This document shows positions 9,701 through 20,239 of a stretch of 64,000 bases of DNA, one piece after another. A program made the position numbers and the translations under genes. The notes beneath the pieces are model-generated. The model made no database searches. It was not told where the DNA came from and saw nothing but the letters and a program-made list of their open reading frames with translations. Numbering within the stretch: the first letter of the stretch is position 1; every line of letters begins with the position of its first letter. The stretch comes from UBA4416 sp964541155 (GTDB lineage: Bacteria > Bacteroidota > Bacteroidia > B-17B0 > Aurantibacillaceae), in assembly GCA_964541155.1 (NCBI GenBank), contig CAZIPC010000001.1, positions 372,001-436,000 on the forward strand, read 5' to 3'.

Positions 9701-12700
9701 ACAAGTAGCTCAACATTTGCAAGTGCTAATACGTTTTTTGCATCTAGTGGCACAACTGTAATTAATGGCGGAACATACATTATATATAGTCTACCTGCAT
9801 CAAATGTGAATACTAATTTTTATTTTACCTTATCAGTTTCAGGTAATGCTCCAGGTGGAGTTACTTCAGATTTATCATTATGGTACAAATCAAATGCAGA
9901 TGTAACAACAGCAACAGGAGTATCACAATGGAATGACCAAACCATCAATGCAAAACATGTTACACAGGCCACTACAACAAAACAACCAGTATATAATACC
10001 TCTGGAGCTTTAATGATTAATTTTAATCCTAGTATTGCATTTGATGGAACGGATGATATATTAAATACACCAGCAGCAATAAGCCAATCGCTAGTTATTG
10101 GCGGTACAAATCCAAATTATACCAGTTCTCATTTTGTAGTTTACAGAACCCCAAATGCAAATAATGATGCGCTTTATAATCATTCTAATGGTTCTGGTGG
10201 AATATGGAATATGGGAATGGGAAAAGGTTATGGATTTATTACAAATAGAACTATAAACTCTACTGCTCCAGTTGCTAATCAAGTTCGATTACAAAGTATA
10301 ATAGGAAACTCGAATGGCCCTGCAAGTTTCAATATAAATGGTAATATTAATTCTAGTGTTTTAAATTCCACAATAAACACTGCTGGGAATCAATCATTTT
10401 GGATTGGAGGCCAAGGAACTAATTTTTTTGCCGCGTCTCATATTGGAGAAATAATTGTTTACCCTAATGATTTATCAGGAACAGTAACAAACAAACAACG
10501 AGTAGAAAGTTATTTGGGTTTAAAATATGGTATAACATTACCTTATAATTATATAGCTAGCGATAATACTACTATTTTTTGGAATACCACAACAGCTACA
10601 AGTTTTAGTAATAATATTGCTGGTATTGGTAAAGATGTATTTTCGGGATTAGAACAAAAACAAAGCCAAAGCCAAAATACAGGAGACCAAGTTATAATAG
10701 GATTAGGTACCATTGCGGCTAGTAATGCTGCCAATACTAATACTATTACAAGCGATAAACAATTTTTAGTATGGGGCGATAATGACTTAACAGGAATGAC
10801 AACATTTACTGAAAGTACATTACCATATATCACCCATCGTTCAAACAGAATATGGTTTAGTCAAAACACTAACACATTTAATCAAAATGTTCAGGTATTA
10901 ATTCCTACAAATGCTTATCCAGGAGGTGTAAATACAAAATTAATTATCAATAAATTAAATAATACTTTCCCAAATGATGGATCTAATATAGTTGTTTCAG
11001 CTTCTGGCACCAACACTATTAATGCTGTAACTTATAATATTTATAATTTATCTGCCTCGCAAGTATCTAGTAATTTTTATTTTACTTTAGCAACTACTTT
11101 ATATGCACCTGGAGGAATATACTCCGAACTTTGGTATAAAGCTAATGTAGATGTAACAACTGCTACAGGTGTTGCACAATGGAATGATCAAGGTCAAAAT
11201 TTAAAACATATTACTCAAGCTACAACTACTAAACAACCTGTTTTTAATAATACTGGAAGTTTAATGATTAACTTTAATCCTAGTATAGCCTTTGACGGAA
11301 CAGATGATGTTTTAAATACACCAGCAGCAATAAGCCAATCGTTAGTTCTTGGAGGTACAAATCCAAATTACACATCTTCACAATTTATAGTATACCGCTC
11401 TCCTAATACTACAAACGGTCCGTTATATAACCATTCTAATGGTTCAGGCGGAACATGGAATATAGGAATGAATAAAGCAGCCTCTGTTATAGCTAATAGA
11501 GGAATAGGTAGCGGTAGCATTATCAGTAATATGGTTAGACTACAAAGTGCTTTTGGAAATGCAAATGGCACAGGTAGTTTTAATACAGAAGGAACTGTAA
11601 ATTCTACATCATGGACATCTGTTACTAGCGTTGGTGGCAATAACCCGTTTTGGGTAGGTGCACAAGGCTCAAATGTTTTTACAGCATCTCATATTGCCGA
11701 AATAATTATTTATCCAAATGATTTATCGGGTATAGCAACCAATAAACAACGTATTGAAAGTTATTTAGGTTTAAAGTATGGTATTACATTACCATTTAAT
11801 TATTTAGCAAGTGACAATAGTACTATTTTTTGGAATGCAACAACAGCAGCTAGTTATAGCAATAATATTGCCGGTATAGGTAAAGATTCAATATCTGCAC
11901 TCGAGCAAAAACAAAGTCAAAGTGTTAACTCTGGTAATCAGGTGATTTTTGGTTTAGGAACTGTAGCTGCAAATAATCTAACTAATTCAAATACCATAAC
12001 AACCAATAAACAATTTATGGTATGGGGAGATAATAATCTATCCGGTTGGACAAGCTTTACAGAAAATACAGACCCTAGTATTACCAATAGAGCCAATAGA
12101 GTATGGTTTGCTCAAAACACCAATAATTTTAATCAGGCAGTACAATTATTAGTACCTACATCTTCTTATTCTATATATACTAATCCAAAAGTGATTATTA
12201 ATAAACTAAATAGCGCATTTCCGAACAATGGTAGTAATATTGTAGTAAGTTCAACTTCATTAACAACTATTAATTCTGTAAATTACCATGTATTTGATTT
12301 AACAGCATCTCAGGTTTCTAGCAACTATTACTTTACTTTAGCAGCAAGTACAGCATCATTAGCAGAAGCACTTGCTTTTGATGGAATCAACGATTATGTA
12401 ACTACTGCCGCTGGCTCCTACCCATCAAACTTTACTGAATATACCATTGAAGGGTGGTTTAAATTAAACTCTTTAAACGATCAAAATATTATAGTAAAAA
12501 CTAATTCATCAGGACCAACAACTGCTTATACAAAACAAATTAGATTAATTGGTGGAAAATTTAGTGGTTATGATTACGATGGTGCTTATAAAACTGTAAC
12601 TAGTACAGTTACTGTAACTACAGGGGTTTGGTATCATGTAGCGTTTTCAGGAAAAAATAATACTAACTTATCTATTAATGTAAATGGAACCGTAACTACT

Positions 12701-15700
12701 GGAAATTTACTAAATACTTCTGTGAGTGGTGACGATAGATTTATGTTTGGTAGTAATGGTGGAAATTCGGGAGGAACACCATTAGCATACTTTAATGGCG
12801 TTATGGATGAAGTACGTATTTGGGATAGAAGATTGTGTGATGGTGAAATTAATTATTACACAAATTGCGAAATACCAACAAACGCTTACGGGTTATTAGG
12901 TAATTACCATTTTAACCAAGGTTATCATAATGCCGATAATACAGGCATTACTACTTTAACTGATGCCAGCGGAAATACTAGAAACGGAACGCTTAATAAT
13001 TTTGCATTAGTAGGTACTTTATCAAACTGGGTAGCTCCAGGTGCCGTTACTACAGGTTCTAATTGCGGAGTATTTTTAGCAGCAAGCGCTACTACAAGTA
13101 ACTCATGTGGAAATTTATCAAATGGAAGTGCATCTATTACTGTTACTGGAGCAGCTGGCTTTACACCTTACACTTATTCATGGACCCCAAGCGGTGGAAC
13201 AAATGCATTAGCCACAGGTTTAGCAGCTGGAAACTACACGTGTTTAGTAACAAACACTTGTCAAAGTTCAATACCTGTTGCTATCACAATTTATACTGTA
13301 AATTATCCTTCAATTACAGCAATTTCAACTCCTTCTGCAATTTGTGCAGGAAATTCAGCCACTTTATCTACTCAATTTTTAGGTTCTGCTATTGGAGGCG
13401 TTGTAACCTATTCTGCAGGATATGCTATACATACATTTACATCAAGTGGTACGTTTAGCGTAACAGGTAGTTTACCTGTTGAATATTTAATTGTTGCCGG
13501 CGGTGGCGGCGGCGGGTATCGTCATGGCGGTGGCGGCGGTGGCGGCGGTTTATTAACTGGTACTTTAAATGCAAATACAGGGTCATACTCAGTAGTTGTA
13601 GGAAATGGAGGAGCTGGTGGAACATCATTATTACCAGATGGAAGAAATGGTAGTAATAGTTCGGCTTTATCATTTACAGCGATTGGCGGAGGCGGCGGCT
13701 CTTCAAATGATGGAGTTTCAGCAGGAAATGGCGGAAGTGGTGGTGGTGCCGCAGAAGGCAAAACTGCAGGTACTAATGTTATTGGACAAGGAAATAATGG
13801 AGGTGCAGGTAGCACAGGCTTTGTGTACAATCATGGTGGTGGTGGTGGTGCTGGTGCTCCTGGAGTAGCAGGAACATCAACTCAATCAGGAAACGGTGGT
13901 GCTGGGCTTTTAAGTAATATTAGTGGTAGTCCTAAATACTATGCTGGCGGCGGAGGCGGCGGCGATCACACTCCAGCATCTTCAGCCCAAGCCCTTGGAG
14001 GCATAGGAGGTGGAGGTAACGGAGGTGTTCCTAATTTAGATAATCCTGGTGGTAATGGAGTTGCTAACACTGGCGGTGGAGGCGGCGGTGCATCAACTGT
14101 CTCAGGAGGTTCATCAAACGGAGGTAATGGTGGATCGGGGATAGTAATAATTAGGTATTTAATTTCAAATTCTGGCGGAGTGCCTAATTATTACAATTGG
14201 TCAAATGGTGCAACAACTTCTAGTATAGTAGTCACACCAAGTGTTACAACTAGCTATTCTGTTGTAAGTACTTCTATTGATGGTTGTGTTAGTAATACAA
14301 GTATAGTTACTGTAACCGTTAATGCTTTACCTACTGTAAATGCAGTTGCTAGCCCAACAGCTATTTGTGCTGNNNNNNNNNNNNNNNNNNNNNNNNNNNN
14401 NNNNNNNNNNNNNNNNNNNNNNNNNNNNNNNNNNNNNNNNNNNNNNNNNNNNNNNNNNNNNNNNNNNNNNNNCAGATGCTAGTAACTGTGTGAGCGCTCC
14501 TAAATCTATTACTATTACTGTTAATGCTATACCAATAATAAATGCTACAGCAAATCCAACTATTATTTGCGCAGGAGAGACTTCAACACTTTCTGCAAAC
14601 GGAGCCAATAGCTATTCTTGGTCATCTGGTTCAAACACATCGACTGATATTATAAATATAGCAGGGACATATACAGTAACCGGAACAAACACTACAACAG
14701 GTTGTATGAATACACAAACTGTTAATTTAATTGTAAATACGTTACCAACAATGACTGTTGTACCAACAAATGTATTATGTTTTGGTAATAATACAGGATT
14801 TGTAACTATTACAACGTCGTCAAATGTTAATTTATCTGGTTCTTCGATTTCAAATTTATCTGCAGGTAATTATACATATGTAGCAACAAATACACTAACG
14901 GGGTGCTCTATAAATACCGTAATAACAATATCACAACCAACAGCAGTTTTATCTGTGATTAGTTCAACTATATCAACTAACGGAAGTTGCACAAGCCCTA
15001 ATGGAGTAGCAAGCGTAACTGTAACTGGAGGAACTCCAAATTATATAGTAACATGGAGTAATAATGTAACAAATACCTTAACTACTTCTGGATCAGTAGC
15101 TACAAATACCGTTTTAAACACTGGAGTGCATTCATATACAGTAAATGATAGTAATGGATGTATTGCTTCGATTGAAACATTTACAATTGATGGATTAACA
15201 GGTATTTCAACAACATTAACCTCTCAAACAAATGTAAGTTGTTTTAATGGAACAAATGGATTAGTGACATATACAACTAGTGGAACGGGACCAATGAGTT
15301 ATACATTAACTAATGTTTTAACTACTAACTCAATTACAAATTCTACCGGAACGTTCGCTAATTTATCCGCAGGAAATTACAGTATAGTAGTTGTAGGTGC
15401 TGGAGGATGTTTAGATACTGATATTTTAAGTATAAATCAACCAACAAGTTCAGTTGTAATAAATAGCGTTTCAACAAATAGCGCACTATGTAATGGCAGT
15501 GTAGGAACCGTAAGTATAAATATAACAGGAGGAACTCCAACTTATACAATCAATTGGAATGGTACAACTAGTAGTTTAACAACTCATACTTTTATTGCAG
15601 GAACATATACTGTAAGTGTTTTTGATGCCAATGGATGTTCAACATCATCTGAAACATTTACAATATTAGAACCAATGCCAATTACTCTTGCTAGCTATAA

Positions 15701-16214
15701 TATAAATCCACCATGCCCAAGCCAAAGTAATGGAAGTATAGATATTGTAATACAAGGGGGCGCGCCAAGCTATACAGTTAATTGGTCTCCAATAATTAGT
15801 GTAACAACAGGTAGCGTATCTAATTTATCAAACATAAAAGCAGATAACTATACTGCAATTATTACTGATGAAAACGGTTGCGTATTGCCTTATGTTGTAA
15901 CAGTTGATGAAGTTCAAGGAGCTAACTGTGATATAAAAGTACCTGAATTATTCTCTCCAAATAAAGATTCTAAAAATGATACATGGGAAATAATTGGTTT
16001 AAATAATTATCCAAACAATTCTGTTCAAATTTTTAACAGATGGGGAAGCGAAGTATATAGCGCAAAACCATATAATAATGATTGGGATGGAAAAGATTAT
16101 GGCTCTAATAGTATTTTTGGAAAAGGAGATTTACCTGTAGGAACATATTACTTTATTTTAGATTTAGGAAATGGAAGCAAACCAATACATGGATATATAC
16201 AATTAGTTAGATAA
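6713..16214 (+). CDS. Giant T9SS-exported surface adhesin, interrupted by an assembly gap
   Basis: One very large secreted protein whose two visible parts (6713-14372 and 14473-16214) are split by 100 N. The parts lie in different nominal frames, but a true gap length divisible by three would join them. Order: signal peptide (about 1-20, ending FSQ); an N-terminal domain; four tandem units of about 1.25 kb, each a lectin-like fold then a conserved segment with YLASD and SNNIAGIG; a LamG/concanavalin-like domain (about 12350-12870); a SprB-like repeat; a glycine-rich domain (about 13480-14160); then Ig/SprB-like repeats. The C-terminus has VPELFSPNKDSKNDTWEI and IFNRWGSEVY, the gliding-motility/CHU_C sorting domain (T9SS type B). 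It probably mediates adhesion or gliding. The PorP/SprF-like gene follows at once. Confidence 0.9.
7350..8572 (+). repeat. Adhesin tandem unit 1
   Basis: First copy of the lectin-like module, beginning near NNIALWLKGD and ending near FYLALANI. It includes YLASDGTIFWN and YSNNIAGIARDD. It is the most diverged copy, with an extended first half. Confidence 0.8.
8573..9847 (+). repeat. Adhesin tandem unit 2
   Basis: Second copy, beginning APGGVSTGLAVWM and carrying YLASDASVIWN, SSNIAGIGRDD and KQFLVWGDNNLSG. Its lectin half differs from units 3 and 4. Confidence 0.8.
9848..11104 (+). repeat. Adhesin tandem unit 3
   Basis: Third copy, beginning APGGVTSDLSLWYK. Its lectin half is very like unit 4, including a near-identical DNA stretch around 10065-10095 that reappears around 11324-11354. 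Confidence 0.85.
11105..12340 (+). repeat. Adhesin tandem unit 4
   Basis: Fourth copy, beginning APGGIYSELWYK and carrying YLASDNSTIFWN and SNNIAGIGKD. Shared blocks with unit 3 (DVTTATGV, ATTTKQPV, DGTDD, NHSNGSGG) point to a recent duplication. Confidence 0.85.
13480..14160 (+). repeat. Glycine-rich low-complexity region of the adhesin
   Basis: GGC/GGT/GGA-rich codons encode long glycine runs in a domain opening with VEYLIVAGGGGGG and closing with GGSGIVIIRYL. The layout is that of glycine-rich domains found in bacterial surface proteins and phage tail proteins. Local GC is far above the neighbouring DNA. Confidence 0.85.
14373..14472. other. Assembly gap of exactly 100 N
   Basis: Exactly 100 N, a conventional placeholder for a scaffold gap of unknown size. 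It falls inside a repeat: AVASPTAICA ends the left side, and a similar NATANPTIICAGE element follows on the right. Collapsed repeats are the likely cause. Confidence 0.97.
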
Positions 16215-16263
16215 AACATAATAAATTAAAACTAATAGTAAAATATCATAAAATATAATTAAG

Positions 16264-17196
16264 ATGAAAAAAATAAAAATAAGTTTATTATCATTAATGC
16301 TATTATACTCTACTTTGTATATTGCTCAACAAGAAACGCAATATAATATGTATATGTTTAATCAGCTAAGTGTTAATCCAGGATATGCAGGAACAAGGAA
16401 TGGATTAAGTGTTGTTGCCTTATATCGTAACCAATGGACTGGATTTAAAGGTGCTCCAAAAACAGTTGACTTAACTATTCATTCTCCAATAAAAAATTCA
16501 AATTTATCAGTTGGTTTTAGCTTAACTGATGATAGACTTGGCACAACAGTTAACACATCATTTAATGGAGATATAGCCTATAAAGTAAAATTATTTCAAA
16601 GTAGAAGAAATGGAAATAAACATTTTTTAAGTTTTGGATTGAAAGCAGGCCTTGATTTATTTAATGCAAACAATACACAAGCTTTAATAAACGATAATAA
16701 TGATGCATTATATTATAATGTTCAAAATAAACCCTTATTAAATTTAGGTTTTGGAATTTATTATTATAGTAAAAAACATTATTTAGGATTTTCTTCACCA
16801 AAATTAATTGAAAACCATTACAGTGATTTTAAAACAAATAGTTATAGACAAATAAAACATTATTATTTAGTTGCAGGATATATAACTAATATAAATTCTG
16901 TAATACAGTTTAAACCAAGTATGGCATTAAAAGCTGTTAAAAATGCTCCGTTAAGTGCTGATTTAAATGCAAGCTTCTTATTTTATGATAAGCTATGGTT
17001 AGGAGCAAATTATAGATTAAAAGAAAGTGCTGGTATAAATATTGCTTTTTATATTAATGACTATTTAACTATTGGTTATTATTACGGTTATTCATTAAGC
17101 AATATTAGAAAATATAGTAGTGGATCTCATGAAATAATGATAGGATTTGACATGAACAAAAAATCAAGATCATTTAAAACCCCTAGATATTTTTAG
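16264..17196 (+). CDS. PorP/SprF family type IX secretion membrane protein
   Basis: A 310-residue outer-membrane barrel with a signal peptide ending near YIAQ. The family opening is clear: QYNMYMFNQLSVNPGYAG, then YRNQWTGFKGAP and SVGFSLTDDRLG. SprF-like members are needed for export or attachment of adhesins with type B sorting domains and are usually encoded directly downstream of their cargo. Here the gene starts 49 bases after the giant adhesin, which carries such a domain, so pairing is a strong inference. Confidence 0.93.
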   Translation: MKKIKISLLSLMLLYSTLYIAQQETQYNMYMFNQLSVNPGYAGTRNGLSVVALYRNQWTGFKGAPKTVDLTIHSPIKNSNLSVGFSLTDDRLGTTVNTSFNGDIAYKVKLFQSRRNGNKHFLSFGLKAGLDLFNANNTQALINDNNDALYYNVQNKPLLNLGFGIYYYSKKHYLGFSSPKLIENHYSDFKTNSYRQIKHYYLVAGYITNINSVIQFKPSMALKAVKNAPLSADLNASFLFYDKLWLGANYRLKESAGINIAFYINDYLTIGYYYGYSLSNIRKYSSGSHEIMIGFDMNKKSRSFKTPRYF

Positions 17197-17252
17197 GTAT
17201 AAATTTAATTTACATAACCACTACAAATTTATATTACATAACTATGCAACAC

Positions 17253-19484
17253 ATGAAAACTAAACTTATAATCGTATTAAATATATTTATCTCAGTCGTT
17301 TCCTATTCTCAAAGCTTAAAGCAAAAAATGGCAGATAAATATTTTTTAGAACTTGCATACGAAAAATGCGCTCCAATGTATGCAGAGCTTGCAAAAAAAG
17401 AAAATGCAACAACTGATATTATTCGAAAAGCAGCAAATAGTTATTCTTTTTTAAATTCTCCAAAGGATGCAGAAAAATGGTATGCTATTTTGGTTCAAAA
17501 GTCAGATGCTAAACCAATAGACTATTATGATTATGCACAAACATTACTATCTAATAAAAAATATGAAGATGCAAAAATACAAATGAATAAATTTTATTCA
17601 TTAAATTCTAATAATTCAGTTGGCAAAAAATATTCATTATCCGAATCAAATTATTTTGATTCTATGAAAAAAGATTCATTAAATGTTATTATAAAAAATA
17701 TAGAAGGACTTAATTCATCAGAATCAGATATGGCACCAGCCTATTTATCTGATAACGAATTAGTTTTTACTTCTTCAAGAGAAAATCACCAGACCAATAA
17801 TATAGAAAATGGTTGGGATAATACTACATTTTTAGATTTATATATTGCAAAAATAGATACTGCTAAACAAACTGTTGAGAAAGTTCAACGATACTATCAA
17901 AATTATCAATCTTTATATCACGATGGCCCTGTAAGTTTTAATAATGAAAGAAACATTATGCTATTGACCAGAAGTAATTTTTTTGAAAATAAAATTAAAC
18001 GGTCAAAAACAAATATTATTAATGTTCAATTATATTACGCAATTAAAACAGGTACTAAATGGGGAGATTTAAAACCATTTCCTTATAATAATCCTGATTA
18101 TTGTTTTGGTAATGCTGTATTTGCTCGAGATGGAAAAACAATATATTTTCAAAGTGACATGCCAGGTACAATTGGGAATAGCGATATTTGGATGACAACT
18201 TTTGATGGAATAAATTTTAGTGAACCAAAAAATTTAGGACGAGAAGTAAACACTGAAGGACGAGAAATGTTTCCATTTGTAGATGATGATAATTTACTTT
18301 TATTTGCATCAGATGGATATTTAGGACTAGGCGGATTAGACATTAATATCGCTTCATTAAATTCGCCAATAAAATATATTGGTAATATTGGTTACCCTAT
18401 AAATAGTAATGCTGATGATTTTGGGTTAATTTATAATACTAAAACAAGAAAAGGTTATTTTACATCAAATAGAGAAAACGGTAAAGGGAAAGATGATATT
18501 TATTCATTAAGATTTGAGAAGCCTCCAGTAATATTTAAAAATATAAAAATTAGAGTTTATGATGATAAAACAAATATAAAAATTCCATATGCTAAAGTGT
18601 ATATTCATAATCAAAAAGGTGAATTAATTCAAGAAATACAAACAAATGAAAATGGAATCTGTCAAATTCGTATTCCAGAAAATACTGATATTAAAACAGA
18701 AATACAAAAACTAAATTATAAGAATTTTCATTCTGAATTAACTCCATATCAAAATATACTAGACAGTGTATCTTATACATTAACTAAACAAACTATTAAT
18801 ATTTCGGCAAAAATTACAGACAGTATAAATAATACAACTATTGAAAATGCAGAAATACAAATTATAGATATGATAACTAATAATACTATTTATAAAGGAT
18901 TTACAAATAGTAAAGGGGAGTTTAATTCATTTATAGAAGATAACTCATTAAATGATAGCGTAAAATATAAAGTAATATTTATTAAAAATGGATTTGAACA
19001 AAAAGAATATACAATAGTTAATAGTAAATCTGATTATGCAGAAAACGAAGTAAAATCATTAAATATAAAATTACAAGCTAAAGAGAACAATGATATTATA
19101 AATATTAATCCTATATTTTTCGATTACAATAAATCAGCTTTAAATGATTTTGCAAAATCAGAATTAGACAAATTATCAAAAGTTTTAAATGCAAAAAAAG
19201 ACATAATTATTGAATTAACTTCATCTACAGATTGTAAAGGAAATAGAAAATATAATTTAGATTTATCTAAACGAAGAGCTCAATCTACAGCAAGTTATTT
19301 AATTAATAAAGGAGTAAGTAAAAAACAATTACAAATTAAATGGACTGGCGAAGATAATTTAACCAATTGTAGTTGTGAACCAAATAATGACTCTCCTTGC
19401 AGTGACGAAGAGCATCAAAAAAACAGAACTACAAAATTTAAAGTAAGTAGTTACAAAATTAATTCTAAAAATTTACACAATTAA
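17253..19484 (+). CDS. OmpA family protein with TPR-like, PD40 and peptidoglycan-binding domains
   Basis: About 743 residues from the ATG at 17253 (MKTKLIIVLN); an ATG three codons upstream is also possible. Order: signal peptide ending near SYSQ, TPR-like helices (about 25-130), a WD40-like PD40 propeller (about 145-410, with DNELVFTSSRE, KTIYFQSDMPGT and NLLLFASDG), two carboxypeptidase-regulatory-like folds (about 420-610), and a C-terminal OmpA domain (PIFFDYNKSAL, SKRRAQSTASYL) that binds peptidoglycan. Proteins of this layout often follow PorP/SprF genes in Bacteroidota and are thought to anchor or support the surface machinery. The three genes 6713-19484 look like one operon. Confidence 0.9.
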   Translation: MKTKLIIVLNIFISVVSYSQSLKQKMADKYFLELAYEKCAPMYAELAKKENATTDIIRKAANSYSFLNSPKDAEKWYAILVQKSDAKPIDYYDYAQTLLSNKKYEDAKIQMNKFYSLNSNNSVGKKYSLSESNYFDSMKKDSLNVIIKNIEGLNSSESDMAPAYLSDNELVFTSSRENHQTNNIENGWDNTTFLDLYIAKIDTAKQTVEKVQRYYQNYQSLYHDGPVSFNNERNIMLLTRSNFFENKIKRSKTNIINVQLYYAIKTGTKWGDLKPFPYNNPDYCFGNAVFARDGKTIYFQSDMPGTIGNSDIWMTTFDGINFSEPKNLGREVNTEGREMFPFVDDDNLLLFASDGYLGLGGLDINIASLNSPIKYIGNIGYPINSNADDFGLIYNTKTRKGYFTSNRENGKGKDDIYSLRFEKPPVIFKNIKIRVYDDKTNIKIPYAKVYIHNQKGELIQEIQTNENGICQIRIPENTDIKTEIQKLNYKNFHSELTPYQNILDSVSYTLTKQTINISAKITDSINNTTIENAEIQIIDMITNNTIYKGFTNSKGEFNSFIEDNSLNDSVKYKVIFIKNGFEQKEYTIVNSKSDYAENEVKSLNIKLQAKENNDIININPIFFDYNKSALNDFAKSELDKLSKVLNAKKDIIIELTSSTDCKGNRKYNLDLSKRRAQSTASYLINKGVSKKQLQIKWTGEDNLTNCSCEPNNDSPCSDEEHQKNRTTKFKVSSYKINSKNLHN

Positions 19485-19490
19485 AAAATA

Positions 19491-19519
19491 AAAAAGGGAT
19501 ATTTTAATATCCCTTTTTT
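19491..19519. terminator. Bidirectional terminator between OmpA-family and LytTR genes
   Basis: A near-perfect palindrome, AAAAAGGGATATT with AATATCCCTTTTT, around a two-base centre. It separates convergent genes and has A and T runs on both sides. Confidence 0.88.
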
Positions 19520-19536
19520 ATTATATATAATTAAGA

Positions 19537-20238
19537 TTACTGTTTTAACTTTTGATTAAGACTACTAACTTTTCTTTGAGACACAGGTACAATATCCCCA
19601 TTTAATAATGTAATTTCTCCGCTACGCCGTTTCTCAAATTTTGATATAAAATCAATATTAACAATATACGAATTGTGACATCTTAAAAAAAGTTCTTCAC
19701 TTAATAAAAATTCAAATTCTCCTATATTTTTTGAAGAAATAACTGTACCAGTGTTAGTAATTATATTGGTATATACACCATCTGCTTTTAAATAATAAAT
19801 ATCTTCTTGATTAATAACAGATGTATTATTTAAAGAAGTAATAATAATTTTTTCATATTTTTTAATTAATTTTTTTTCTCGAATACGATCTAAAGCTTTT
19901 TTTACACCGTTTTCAAATTCCAAATCATTAATTGGCTTTAAAATATAATCAATTGCATTCTGTTTAATAGCTAAAATTGAAAAATTACTAAATGCGGTTA
20001 TAAAAATAACTTCAAAATCTTTTTTTTTGATTTTATCTAACACATCGAAACCTGTACCTCCAATAATTTGTACATCTAAAAAAATCAAATCAGGATGATT
20101 AATCTCAATTTCACTAACCGCTGTATTAACAGAATCTGTAATACTTACAACGTGTACATTAGGAAATTTCTCATTTAATAAATTTAAAATATAATTTTGA
20201 GAATTGCGCTCGTCTTCTATAATTATAGCTTTTATCAT
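19537..20238 (-). CDS. LytTR-family response regulator
   Basis: A 233-residue two-component regulator. The receiver domain (about 1-120) has the acidic pair near E8/D9, phosphoacceptor Asp55 in LIFLDVQ, the switch Thr in FITAFS and Lys in LKPIND. A LytTR DNA-binding domain (about 135-233) includes LKADGVYTNI and FLRCHNSYIVN. LytTR proteins usually bind pairs of short direct repeats. It starts one base after the histidine kinase stop, so the two are translationally coupled and cognate. It faces the adhesin operon, which makes that operon a plausible target. Confidence 0.93.
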   Translation of the reverse strand: MIKAIIIEDERNSQNYILNLLNEKFPNVHVVSITDSVNTAVSEIEINHPDLIFLDVQIIGGTGFDVLDKIKKKDFEVIFITAFSNFSILAIKQNAIDYILKPINDLEFENGVKKALDRIREKKLIKKYEKIIITSLNNTSVINQEDIYYLKADGVYTNIITNTGTVISSKNIGEFEFLLSEELFLRCHNSYIVNIDFISKFEKRRSGEITLLNGDIVPVSQRKVSSLNQKLKQ

Positions 20239-20239
20239 T

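Noticed and set aside
7350..12340. Possible CRISPR or satellite array because of tandem repeats
   Set aside because: The units are 1.2-1.3 kb, protein-coding and in frame; there are no short repeats with unique spacers.
13522..13830. Proline- and valine-rich reading frame on the minus strand
   Set aside because: It is the reverse shadow of the glycine-rich adhesin segment; long open frames arise there from GGN codons.
13105..13868. Other open frames inside the adhesin gene
   Set aside because: They have unlikely compositions and no start context, and they overlap a clear coding frame.
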